Source of the DNA: Trissonchulus latispiculum | Lineage: Eukaryota > Nematoda > Enoplea > Enoplida > Ironidae | NCBI GenBank assembly: GCA_030248195.1 | Contig: JASAND010026561.1 | Span: forward strand, 1 to 64,000 | Direction of reading: 5' to 3' | DNA: 64,000 nt | Shown: piece by piece, positions 32,301 to 36,680 of the stretch | Numbering within the stretch: position 1 is the first letter of the stretch | How the letters are laid out: each line of letters starts with the position of its first letter | The notes under the pieces: generated by a model | Databases searched by the model: none | Seen by the model: the letters and a program-made list of their open reading frames with translations, nothing else | Told to the model about the DNA's origin: nothing | Position numbers and translations under genes: made by a program

Positions 32301-33869
32301 TTATAGCTGATGATCGTGTATCAGAGAAATGGATCATTGCCATTATTGTGCTAATTATTTTGCTGATCATAATATTGATTATTTGCTGTCTACTTATCAG
32401 GAATAGAGGAGCCAAATATCCCGGTAAACTCAAATTCTGAGACAATTTCCTTTGTTGTTTTTAACAGTTTGGACACCTAACTTATTGCTATGTTGCACGT
32501 CGCTACTGGAAAAATTAGCTTTTATTCGAAATCAGAAGTCCTTTCGTTTAAATATTATTACTGAGAGGGCTTTGCAATTTTGAATCAAATAGGAAGAGGT
32601 CCTGATTAAATCTTCTGCTGCTTTTGGATTTGTCTGCTTTTATTACATTGAGAAATTGTTGGAATATTTTGTTTGCTTCAGTCCAAGAAAAGGAAAAAGC
32701 TCAAGGCCGAGAGCCAATGCTTCCAGAAGACAAAGGTTTTGGTGAATATTCAAAACCGTAAGTTAAGTTTGATGAATTAGTTCCGTGTTTCTTGTTTTTA
32801 CTTAAAATTCCAAAATTTTATTTATATCTTTCGCAGTGAGTTTTTAATATTGACTAATTACGTAATTTACTCGTTGTGTATACAGACAGAAATTATGATA
32901 TTTACGGATTCTGATAAATGCATTGACAAGGAATGAGGAAACATTATGTATCCCTATGTACTATTTTTCTCTCTCTTCGGGAGCATCTCCAGGCGCACTT
33001 AGCTCCTTAGCTCCCCCCCCCCCCTTCAGCCACATCTAGCAGGACTCCAGCTATGTTGCGTGGACGTTGGTGTCTGATGAGAAGCAAACCGGATGTTTGC
33101 CGATTTTGAGTACATTTCTTGCAGTTGCAGTCATCGTTGCATCCAACTCTGCCGCGCAGGAGGTAGGCGGAACTCAGTGCAAAGTGCTAGTACCTTCCAC
33201 CGCTGACTTCGTGCCGCACTCTTGACGTCAAGTGGATTAAGGGTTCTTTAACATACACCAGCAAGACACGAGCCCACCAATTTACGACGGAGCAGTGAAG
33301 TATCTTGCTCAAGTAAACAATGTAACATTATTATGGCTAGTATGGGAATCGAATCTTGAACGTTTAGCTCCGAAGACTGGCACCTTAACCATTCGGCTGC
33401 ACGGCTCTACTTTATCTTTCTAGAGTTGATGATGAAAAACGAAGTTTGACCGAGAGCAAGCCAGAATCAGAAACTGATAGTATGGCTGAGTATGGTGATG
33501 GTGAAACGGGAAAGTTTACAGAAGACGGATCCTTTATTGGTTAGTCGCTTTTAATACTATTATCTGGTAGCTGATCCCCATATTTCTAGTTTTCTAGAGT
33601 CCTCTCTAAGTAAGCTGTCGCTTCTTTAGTTAAACTCATTTATGAAAATTTTGCAAAAGCGGGAATTTCCTATTGTTTGACCCGATGCGAACGGTTAAAT
33701 CATTTTCATTTTAGCGAGCAGTACATTATCAGAGCAAAATTTTGAGCTAGTGTTATTTTCGACGCACCTAAATTGGCTTCATTTCTGTTCGTTTTTAGGA
33801 CAATACGGTGGTGGGACAAAGCCTCAGAAGGTGGAAAATCAGCAAAGTCCCTTATCAACTTTTGTGTAA
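1..33869 (+). CDS. Nrg: Neuroglian/L1-CAM family cell-adhesion receptor (5'-partial, 24 exons)
   Basis: Homophilic neural adhesion receptor of the L1 family; a plasma-membrane protein linked to spectrin through ankyrin. Exons: 1-171, 830-1014, 1711-1858, 2611-2707, 2962-3152, 3572-3694, 5647-5805, 6378-6511, 7206-7356, 8381-8565, 8794-8932, 9191-9471, 14289-14414, 14701-14977, 15219-15343, 15591-15786, 16153-16275, 17210-17422, 29149-29286, 29448-29621, 32307-32423, 32682-32757, 33424-33539, 33799-33869. Every junction has AG/GT and matching phase. From base 3 this gives 1,237 codons: Ig1 partial, Ig2-Ig6, FN1-FN5, one TM helix (about residues 1120-1142), cytoplasmic tail with FIGQY (1213-1217). 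Each Ig domain after the partial Ig1 uses two exons, and domain-boundary introns are phase 1, as usual for the family. Start codon, signal peptide and most of Ig1 lie left of the window. The family call is secure; the orthologue name is inferred from the neuroglian-like tail. Confidence 0.93.
205..681. mobile_element. G/C-tract MITE, family A, copy 1
   Basis: Ends are CAGGGTATTTTTT and AAAAATACCCTG, which are inverted repeats. Flanks are GTTTT and GTTTA, a near-identical 5-bp target-site duplication. Long G and C homopolymers sit just inside the ends, with an AT-rich core. It has no coding capacity and lies in Nrg intron 1. The superfamily is not recognised. Confidence 0.65.
830..1858 (+). 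CDS. Nrg: Nrg exons: Ig domain 2
   Basis: Two exons, 830-1014 and 1711-1858, joined in phase 0. The first has the B-strand cysteine (RECVAP) and the C-strand Trp (FVFWLKKG). The second has YFSYVDVDD and FTCAAENKV with the partner cysteine. The opening of exon 2 (GTIYFSYV) matches the pattern of L1-family Ig2. The intron contains a G/C-tract MITE at 1138-1446 and a TTTG repeat. Confidence 0.85.
1138..1446. mobile_element. G/C-tract MITE, family B, copy 1
   Basis: Starts CTGGGTTT and ends AAACCCAG. Both sides are flanked by an exact 5-bp TAGTT (1133-1137 and 1447-1451). The subterminal regions are C-rich (GGGCCCCC and CCCCCCCCC tracts). Non-autonomous, in Nrg intron 2. Confidence 0.65.
1601..1653. 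repeat. (TTTG)n microsatellite
   Basis: Thirteen tandem TTTG-type units with scattered TTGC variants, about 60 bp before the acceptor of an Nrg exon. The reading frame through it is an artefact. Confidence 0.9.
1950..2299. mobile_element. G/C-tract MITE, family A, degenerate copy 2
   Basis: The core is alike (Gs and Cs around an AT-rich centre with a TGGAGATTT segment) and the right end AAAAATACCCTG is intact. The left end is worn (GAGGGTTTTTACAGG), and no target-site duplication is readable. Confidence 0.5.
2611..3152 (+). CDS. Nrg: Nrg exons: Ig domain 3
   Basis: Exons 2611-2707 and 2962-3152, joined in phase 2. The first ends in VELHCIFSG with the B-strand cysteine. The second holds PVWYKDN (C-strand Trp), KTLRIDNIMETDENTYSC and the second cysteine. 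The short Q-Q-Y-V stretch before the Ig core resembles the neuroglian Ig2-Ig3 linker. Confidence 0.85.
3572..5805 (+). CDS. Nrg: Nrg exons: Ig domain 4
   Basis: Exons 3572-3694 and 5647-5805, joined in phase 1. The first has VQFVCGAQGKPMPTFTFYKN; note Phe (FTF) where most Ig domains have the C-strand Trp. The second has KILSINHLKKGKDGAGDNAVYQCKAENEHGS in shorter runs, with the second cysteine in VYQCKAENEHG and a slightly long E-F loop. The 1.95-kb intron between them contains an Ig-like relic (3770-3957), a hAT-like MITE and 20-bp tandem repeats. Confidence 0.83.
3770..3957 (+). pseudogene. Ig-like exon relic inside an Nrg intron
   Basis: The segment reads SGWYKDDVLIFYERE, an Ig C-strand pattern very like WYKDN of Nrg Ig3. 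About 100 bp on, in another frame, it reads GAQNDMGSPSSKFIV, like an Ig F-G region. A stop and a frame change separate the two parts. The flanking exons splice in phase without it. I infer a duplicated, decayed Ig exon; chance resemblance remains possible. Confidence 0.35.
3970..4296. mobile_element. hAT-like MITE in Nrg intron 6
   Basis: Left end TAGTGATGGGTAC and right end GCCCACCACTA form inverted repeats of the TAGTGRTGGG type common in hAT elements. The flanking octamers TAAAACAC and ATAAGCAC match at 5 of 8 positions, so the duplication is worn. No coding capacity. Confidence 0.5.
4841..5508. repeat. 20-bp tandem repeats in two blocks
   Basis: The unit ACACTTTTTCTTAGAAAAAC is repeated at about 4841-4884 and again at about 5448-5508. 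The unit is itself a near-palindrome (TTTTTCTTAGAAAAA). Between the blocks lie an AT microsatellite (about 5060-5095) and a GGGGGGCTCCGCCCCCC hairpin near 5246. Probably the ends of an unidentified element. Confidence 0.5.
6378..7356 (+). CDS. Nrg: Nrg exons: Ig domain 5
   Basis: Exons 6378-6511 and 7206-7356, joined in phase 0. The first has KEISCNVFGSPEPKIEWTLN with the B-strand cysteine and C-strand Trp. The second has HSLRVHNISADMGGEIKCHA with the second cysteine; the usual D-x-G-x-Y is D-M-G-G-E here. The intron (6512-7205) shows nothing recognisable beyond AT-rich sequence. Confidence 0.84.
7699..8110 (-). pseudogene. 5'-truncated LINE fragment (RNase H-type, C-terminal end)
   Basis: On the minus strand the fragment reads SQLRCRGHSNILASF, then LDIDRSPLCPDC and an E-E-D-x-K-H-L-F-L-x-C-P element. 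This is the C-x2-C...H...C tail that ends RNase H-bearing LINE proteins, as in the larger LINE at 9703-14192. Its 3' end is a GAA-repeat tail (7705-7738, seen as CTT on plus). Frames are broken. The 5' limit is uncertain. Confidence 0.6.
8381..8932 (+). CDS. Nrg: Nrg exons: Ig domain 6
   Basis: Exons 8381-8565 and 8794-8932, joined in phase 0. The first has SPIELDCGVSHDP and TITWYFND; the second has HSGDYTCHVTSSLEGEK. The acceptor TTCTTTCAG at 8380 and donor GTACGC at 8566 define the first exon. The preceding intron carries a truncated LINE at 7699-8110. Confidence 0.85.
9191..14414 (+). CDS. Nrg: Nrg exons: FN3 domain 1 and start of FN3 domain 2
   Basis: Exons 9191-9471 and 14289-14414, joined in phase 0. 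The first has the FN-III core Trp (KVSWRHID) and PVQEYIIQINAG, ending YKARVMARNE. The second finishes FN1 (VGDSSPAESA) and begins FN2, with DINPRNVKANG and LIVSWD. The intervening 4.8-kb intron is almost filled by one antisense LINE insertion (9703-14192); without it the intron would be about 330 bp. Confidence 0.84.
9740..12955 (-). CDS. LINE ORF part: reverse transcriptase, RNase H, C-terminal zinc knuckle
   Basis: Minus-strand frame open for 956 codons below 12610; upstream it continues open to a frame break near 12955. Visible landmarks: SYRPVSLTSCIAKLFEK, QAGFRPLRSTEDQI, TLLVLIDFKRAFDTVW, GVPQGSCLSPTLF and the catalytic LFADDLALW of the RT. The RNase H follows, with IIWTDGAAAGG, FRAELTAICKAL, CTDSQSAVRLL and WVPGHSEVPGNEIAD, giving the D-E-D-D/H set. 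It ends with CPHCQSGEDEDLEHLILRCP, a CCHC-type knuckle. It copies the element RNA at a nicked chromosomal site. The stop is followed by about 36 bp of 3' end including the ATG tail. Confidence 0.88.
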   Translation of the reverse strand, partial: SPDITLLHRCWDRKYSWHTVDAPTSDHFPILCDLKLVTAPSYPAPKRYYCYSKARWTDFRDIIEDRISHSKPARPTTHSLNRWLSGLIREAATQTIPRNRRRNPKAWWSESLSHLVREARDRKRAFLSTATEANRIAWIAAERQLRNSIVEAKRCSWREYVATLDLRSDPSKVMRTIKSISGSSDKGNSGQALRRGGKLLSSDSAKAKGFVQEYASVSHLKETKDDRKIIRANHNSLKTGCHCEDPFCQPFTTTELKAALAEMKLKKAEGLDGISNEMLRHLGPHGQDCLLEIFNLSWSSGETPSAWKRAKIIPILKKGKPADDVASYRPVSLTSCIAKLFEKMVKARLMHWLEENKTLDDRQAGFRPLRSTEDQIIRLIQSITDGFAAKRPPKRTLLVLIDFKRAFDTVWKAGLVRKMIDMGLPICFVRWTKNLLSDRLGKVEFNGSTGPYRKFHHGVPQGSCLSPTLFLLFINDILDNLPPGVQASLFADDLALWVQDSNLASAERLMQDALNSIHQWSEKWKLTINASKCEASFFTTWNKEANYRPNLSIGAENIPFQANPVFLGVTFDRLLNFGPHVAKLKSKAWPRLRVLSAVASTDWGCAKEDLRLLYLTFIRSAIEYCGGGWMYCAAETHINTLEVIQNMAARTVTGCLRAAPVELLLLEANLIPWSLRRQQLTAVAYEKSMRLPQANPRRTSCDQPAANQRSLKSQPSWRDAGRTISRQCGLEDCTRDPLLPSTIIRPSDKLLVDEAYPQLLVPVRKTDPVPVKLAATNAALAAHPEPSLIIWTDGAAAGGVENGGSGIYVTTGGGDEVAKLSHPAGKFCSSFRAELTAICKALDWVRENSGTLPAPSTIIICTDSQSAVRLLKSGLRANFSQLLREVHINLKALSHHHLIFQWVPGHSEVPGNEIADALAGQGCFLPQQQPPIDFQTARSVIRRHFDCKWRGGLAHPRGKQIYGDFGPVPASNEAGLTRKDRSLLSQLRTGKCLLLQSVKHTFDPIAYPSPACPHCQSGEDEDLEHLILRCPRHTRPRFLHLGPNPNLSCLRESPVAVLCFLRDSGLLARRI
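12847..14166 (-). pseudogene. LINE N-terminal part: 2A peptide, PHD finger, APE endonuclease (frameshifted)
   Basis: Frame 13366-14166 has LLLLCAGDIEPNPGP, a 2A-type ribosome-skipping signal (D-I-E-x-N-P-G-P). A Cys/His cluster follows (CSVCGRG, CTCCGSWVHARDC, YRCPPC), PHD-like, then a Pro/Arg linker and the endonuclease start (LRILQWNVGAVN, LVLIQETWLKPG). A break near 13350 moves the frame; 12847-13341 continues with VNLYVPP and VICGDLNGHSPIWD. A second break near 12955 leads into SSPDITLL and the RT frame. No ATG precedes the 2A region within the element; 14166 is a GTG, so the 5' end may be truncated. Confidence 0.78.
14701..14977 (+). CDS. Nrg: Nrg exon: FN3 domain 2
   Basis: A single exon opening right after the AG at 14700 and closing at GTTAGT. 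It carries the L1-family FN2 landmarks: PMGKDEWNGPGFEYVVRW, then YEVQVQAQNEEG and VGHTGQG (neuroglian has the comparable VGYSGE). An acidic insert (residues EDKEDKDGDGPEE) lies between the C and C' strands. Confidence 0.86.
15219..15786 (+). CDS. Nrg: Nrg exons: FN3 domain 3
   Basis: Exons 15219-15343 and 15591-15786, joined in phase 0. The first has VASFEWDKVDPESVNGEFKG and the next residues Y-K. The second has IVHWSESKK and a YELQPFADNFAQIMVYNGAG stretch, ending GDPSPVINFTMPEG. The domain order and the V-N-G-E-F-x-G-Y-K motif fit FN3 of neuroglian-type proteins. Confidence 0.86.
16153..17422 (+). CDS. Nrg: Nrg exons: FN3 domain 4
   Basis: Exons 16153-16275 and 17210-17422, joined in phase 1. 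The first has PDPVRNLAAYPVDEESVVLR followed by W, and MLGYNVTYRK. The second has DLWLNGLQPATLYSFEVAGF and TEKGTGPFIDA. The intron contains a composite G/C-tract MITE (16496-17119). The donor GTATGT at 17423 opens the 11.7-kb intron. Confidence 0.86.
16496..17119. mobile_element. Composite G/C-tract MITE (family A carrying family B)
   Basis: The left end CAGGTCATTTTTACTGG and right end AAATACCCTG are family A termini, flanked by TATAG and TGTAG (4 of 5 matching). The inside from about 16690 to 17095 instead matches family B (GGTGCTAAAACTTGAT, GGCCCATTATCCCCCC, ATAAACCCAG). Either one element inserted in another or the two recombined. It lies in Nrg intron 17. Confidence 0.55.
17680..17885. mobile_element. 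Small foldback element
   Basis: Outer arms AACGCCTGCCTGCAGTCACT...AGTGACTGCAGGCAGGCGTT continue inward through AAGGCYRTAGCCTTA. An inner hairpin has TCCGAACAGGAGAGAGCC paired to its complement around a 10-nt loop. A related, worn copy lies at 20588-20765. No target-site duplication is clear. Confidence 0.6.
19599..19855. mobile_element. hAT-like MITE with GCGTAGCCAG ends
   Basis: Left end CAGGCGCGTAGCCAGGGGG, right end CTGGCTACGCTAGTG. Exact 8-bp duplication TGTGTATG at 19591-19598 and 19856-19863. The 8-bp duplication and CA...TG ends fit the hAT superfamily. Non-coding. Confidence 0.78.
19905..20538. mobile_element. 634-bp palindromic (foldback) transposon
   Basis: Two arms of about 290 bp are near-exact reverse complements around a short AT-rich centre (about 20200-20240). 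The ends are GGGTCTTTCCCATTAT and ATAATGGGAGAGACCC. An exact 8-bp duplication TTAGTTTT flanks it (19897-19904 and 20539-20546). Single-strand folding would give one long hairpin. Half of a related sequence recurs at about 37905-38130 inside another element. Confidence 0.82.
20588..20765. mobile_element. Remnant of the small foldback family
   Basis: GACTGGCGAGAGGG near 20597 is opposed by CTCTCTCGCCAGTTTTGGAC near 20697. The right end AGTGACAGCAGGCAGGCGTT matches the outer arm of the element at 17680-17885. Left outer arm lost. Confidence 0.45.
21490..21531. repeat. (TA)n microsatellite
   Basis: About 21 uninterrupted TA units in the large Nrg intron. Confidence 0.95.
25290..25490. mobile_element. 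Degenerate G/C-tract MITE remnant
   Basis: Contains GAAGCCGGAATATTTTTG, GGGCAGGGTATTTTTTGG and long G tracts like families A and B, but no paired ends or target-site duplication can be read. Confidence 0.35.
25545..26257. mobile_element. Non-autonomous transposon with repeated CCCGTTARCGCGC subterminal motifs
   Basis: Exact 8-bp duplication ATTATATC at 25537-25544 and 26258-26265. The left end holds five CCCGTTARCGCGC-type motifs (three close together after a spacer), the right end four in the opposite orientation (GCGCGYTAACGGG). The motif starts 8 bp inside each tip. The middle is AT-rich and non-coding. Such arrays of one motif at both ends look like transposase-binding sites; the 8-bp duplication fits hAT or P types, but the tips do not let me choose. 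Confidence 0.72.
27605..28334. mobile_element. Non-autonomous transposon with GGGGGTTCTT tandem repeats
   Basis: Inverted ends GGCCCATGTCAAGATAAAAG and CTTTTATCTTGACATGGGCC. Exact 8-bp duplication CCTAGCTC at 27597-27604 and 28335-28342. Inside the left half lie three units of about 90 bp, each with ATGGGGGTTCTKGGGG-type G-runs followed by AGAGATTTGRTC; one more G-run unit lies beside the right end (28293-28312). Non-coding. Superfamily open (8-bp duplication). Confidence 0.75.
29149..29621 (+). CDS. Nrg: Nrg exons: FN3 domain 5 and membrane-proximal stretch
   Basis: Exons 29149-29286 and 29448-29621, joined in phase 1. The first has YLNVSWIPGVYDED and DFYAKYRRKG after a strong (TTTTTC)n polypyrimidine acceptor. 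The second has WQRADPVG, IKDLQPDMEYEVVMVSVHQD and the closing KYILKTKGE. A 35-bp (AG)n tract begins 18 bp after the first donor. Confidence 0.86.
29305..29339. repeat. (AG)n microsatellite
   Basis: About 17 AG units in the 161-bp intron between the two FN5 exons. Confidence 0.95.
30248..30621. mobile_element. G/C-tract MITE, family B, copy 2
   Basis: Starts CTGGGCTTATTC and ends GAATAAGCCCAG, a perfect 12-bp inverted repeat. Exact 5-bp duplication TAATT at 30243-30247 and 30622-30626. A TTCCGGCTTTGTCGGAG hairpin lies inside. In the Nrg intron before the TM exon. Confidence 0.75.
30808..31186. mobile_element. G/C-tract MITE, family A, copy 3 (best preserved)
   Basis: Starts CAGGGTATTTTTA and ends AAAAAATACCCTG. 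Exact 5-bp duplication GATAC at 30803-30807 and 31187-31191. Subterminal tracts are GGGGGGGCGGGGGCCCCC and the mirrored C/G mix at the right. The core has the TTCCGGCTTCGCCGGAGA hairpin and ATTTTTAGCTTAAATCCTGG shared with copy 1. Confidence 0.78.
32307..32423 (+). CDS. Nrg: Nrg exon: transmembrane helix
   Basis: After SDDRVSEK the exon encodes W followed by about 22 strongly hydrophobic residues (Ile/Leu/Val with CC near the inner face). It then gives R-N-R-G-A-K-Y-P, a basic stop-transfer that closely resembles the juxtamembrane KRNRGGKY of neuroglian. Phase 1 on both sides. This is the only TM segment of the gene in the window. Confidence 0.9.
32682..33869 (+). CDS. Nrg: Nrg exons: cytoplasmic tail with FIGQY and terminal STFV
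   Basis: Exons 32682-32757, 33424-33539 and 33799-33869. The tail reads ESETDSMAEYGDGETGKF, TEDGSFI, then GQY across the last junction. FIGQY is the known ankyrin-binding motif of L1-family receptors, whose Tyr phosphorylation blocks ankyrin binding. The protein ends S-T-F-V; T-x-V at the C-terminus is a class I PDZ-ligand pattern. The stop is TAA at 33867-33869. An alternative last exon, as in other neuroglians, cannot be excluded. The 666-bp intron before the middle exon carries a tRNA-derived SINE. Confidence 0.92.
33000..33413 (-). mobile_element. tRNA-derived SINE in the Nrg cytoplasmic-tail intron
   Basis: Read on minus, the head at 33343-33413 looks like a class II tRNA: GCAGCCGAATGGTTAAGG (A-box region of Ser/Leu type) and AGATTCGATTCCC (B-box like GGTTCGAATCC). 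The body contains TGTTAAAGAACCCTTAATCC and TGCAACTGCAAG segments. The 3' tail and target-site duplication are not identifiable; a poly-C stretch lies at 33006-33020. Confidence 0.55.
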
Positions 33870-36060
33870 CTGTAACTGTATATTTCCTTCTTCCCAATTT
33901 CCTCAGCCCCTATTGCAATTTGTCCATGTTTCATTGGCTTCCAAGACTTAACACGGAATTCTTTTCTGGAAATAAGATGCATTATATACGTACCTGCTCT
34001 TATTGTGTGTAGCTTGCTGTGTAGCTTATCTGTAGCCAAGCTTAACAGTCCTGTCCTCATGACAGAGTCGGATACTGCGTAAGCTGTGGCGGCCAACATA
34101 TACCTAACTTTAAGTAGTAGTTGATTTCCTCTCCTTTCATCCTGTCCTGATCTTGCTTCTCTGATCACTCTGGCGCGTTCCGTCTCTGACGTTGTGAGAT
34201 TTCTGCCGTCAACTCAATATTATGTTGGTTTTTTAACGTTGTTGTGTAGCGTTTTACTTTGTTGTATCTGTCTGTGTATGTGTTTGTAGGCTATTCTTGT
34301 TTCATACTAGTTTAATCATAATTTTAATAGAACGGTATTTATGTTGACGTCGTTGTTGTTGTTATCGTTTGATTGGTTCTTTTCCGGTGCATTCTGTGTA
34401 TGTCAGTTTTGAGGTTCGCATTATATAGCTGCTTGGCTTCTGTGTCAGCCAGCTGCCTTTAAATTGTTGTTTAATTTACAAACTTGTAGTTGTGGCCTGT
34501 GTAAAAATGATGCTTTATGCTATATTTGTTTTATTTGTACGTTCTGATTCTACGTTGACAGTCGTGGCGGAATTATGTTAGCATATTCACGTATGAGATG
34601 ACCTTCGATATTTGAACTGTTTAGTTTTTCTTAGTGTTTTTGTTATTTTACTGCGTTATTTTAATCATTGTGTTAATTTGTGTGTTGTAGACAACTTTTA
34701 TCAAAAGCCTGATTGTTGCATAATTGTCGTTTGCAAAGGATTTGTAGATTTTGTTATGTGCTGTTTTTGCTTCATGTTTAGTTTCTACATTCGGAAAAAT
34801 ACGCGTGGTATTACGTAGTTGGAAAACATGTATGTTGTCCTTACTTGGCGTAGTATTCAGGGCAACGGAAAAAGGTTGAGCTTCTTATTACCTTCTCGTC
34901 TGTACTGAACGCGTATTATTTCTTTGGTGCTTTGGGCTTTGGCCTGTTTTTAATTCTGATTTTTCTGTATTGTATTTTTATCCTGTATGTTCTGTCATTT
35001 GTATTTCTTCTGTTACTAAATGACGACATTTTGTTTTGTTATGTAGTGATTTACTTATAATTGCTGGATAGCTGTTTTTCATTTGGAGTAATCTCGTATG
35101 CGCACAATAACTATAACTGTGGTTGTGTTTTATAATAGCAACAATTTTTCTGTCTGGTGTGCGTATTTTTACAATGTTGTTTTACATAAATTTTCTATTC
35201 GTGGAATATGTCAAAAACTCGTTCCCATGTTGTTTTTGTGACATTAAATACACTTGACCTCTTAGATTAACAGTGTTTGACTTTAATGCTTGATTTCAGC
35301 AACAAAGGGTGCTGTGCTGTCGGATTAACAATTGGCACAAGAAATGGGGTGTTCATTACGTTCTTTGTTTATTTTTTCGAAACACTCAGTTTTTTCCTCT
35401 TTACGTTTTAAAACATTATGGGTTTAGTTAGGTTAGACATTCTATGTTACTTGGTTATCAACATTCCTATCTTGTATGTACGTACTAACTGTTCCGTTAG
35501 TTGTTCTAGACTGCGTATATAATTATGTTAATGTTATTTTAGCTGTAGTCATTTAACTGGCTTTTACTATATAATACTGGCAGTTTTGTGTTTTATTAAG
35601 TACCTATTAATTGTATTCTTTGCAGCTGGCAGAAAGTATTGAAACGTTTTTCTTAAAAACTTTTAAATTTGACTCCTTAGGTAGGCTATGTAATACATTA
35701 CTAGATATTAAAAATCGACAGTCCGATTTTGGAGGCTTTTAGTATAATGTTTATGTATTTAATTTCTTGCTTTTTTGTGCCTTTGCATACTATTCTAGTA
35801 TACTGTTGTTGTTGTATTAGTGTTTAAATTCAGAAGAAAAGATTATAGCCAGAATCTTTTGCTTAAGTTGTGTTCTGTTTTAATATTGCTTTTGATGTTG
35901 TGGTTTAATTTTATGCGGTAAATTTAACCTTTAAATTAATGCTTAGCTCACCCGATGTTTCTTTGCTTCGATCAGATAAAGTTAGCTTTTGAGTTTAAGT
36001 CTTGGTTATTGGAATTGATGACTGAAGCATAAATAAAGCAAGCGTTATGATTAGATTTTT
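33870..36060 (+). other. Nrg: Probable 3' UTR of Nrg
   Basis: T-rich non-coding sequence between the stop codon and a candidate cleavage site just after AATAAA at 36032-36037. No gene-like reading frame or repeat stands out in it. Its length of about 2.2 kb is inferred; an earlier cleavage site is possible. Confidence 0.5.
36032..36037 (+). terminator. Polyadenylation signal AATAAA (candidate, Nrg)
   Basis: AATAAA followed after about 20 bp by a T-rich stretch. It lies 2.16 kb after the Nrg stop and before the first downstream transposon, so it is a plausible end of the transcript. Confidence 0.4.
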
Positions 36061-36680
36061 CTGTGTTTTTTATTTCTAATCAGAAATCAGAGACCTGTTT
36101 GATTGAGGTATATTGTAATTATTCACTGCCACTTTAATAGGAAGTTTTTGGATTCATCTTTTACTGCAGTGTTTTCTGTTTTACTTCTTGTATACGTTCG
36201 CAATCTTGCACTTTGTCGTTTGGTCAGCGAAGTAAAACATATACGGCTTGCAAGTATATTTTGTCTTTACTCCATTGTCTGTTGTTGAGGGATGCCTCCT
36301 TTATAGATTATGCAGCTTTTATCTAAGGCTTATTAGCCACTTAGAGACGACGGTCTAAGCCGTTAGGTAGGGGGGATATCTATTCTGTATGTTTAAGCAC
36401 TGACCCTCTCATTTCGTACTCTCTTTCCTTCTTAACTATCTCTAAGCTAGGATCTGGACTGGATCACCGACTGAAACGGAAATTAGTTGGATTGGAAACG
36501 TCAAACTCAGGTTGAAGTCTTGGTAGATTCATGCAGTGATTCTGAGAATAGGTGCAGTCACAACTACTAAGCGAACCCCAGAAACTGTTATTGGCAGGTC
36601 GACCGCCGTGTGTTTGACTGGCCCGTTTACCACTGGCCGGTGGCGTATGCTAGTTCCCCCATGCTAAATTCCCCTCCCCT
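36061..36680. other. Intergenic stretch after Nrg
   Basis: AT-rich sequence without a recognisable gene, repeat or RNA. It contains the 8-bp site CCTCCCCT that flanks the next element. Confidence 0.5.
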
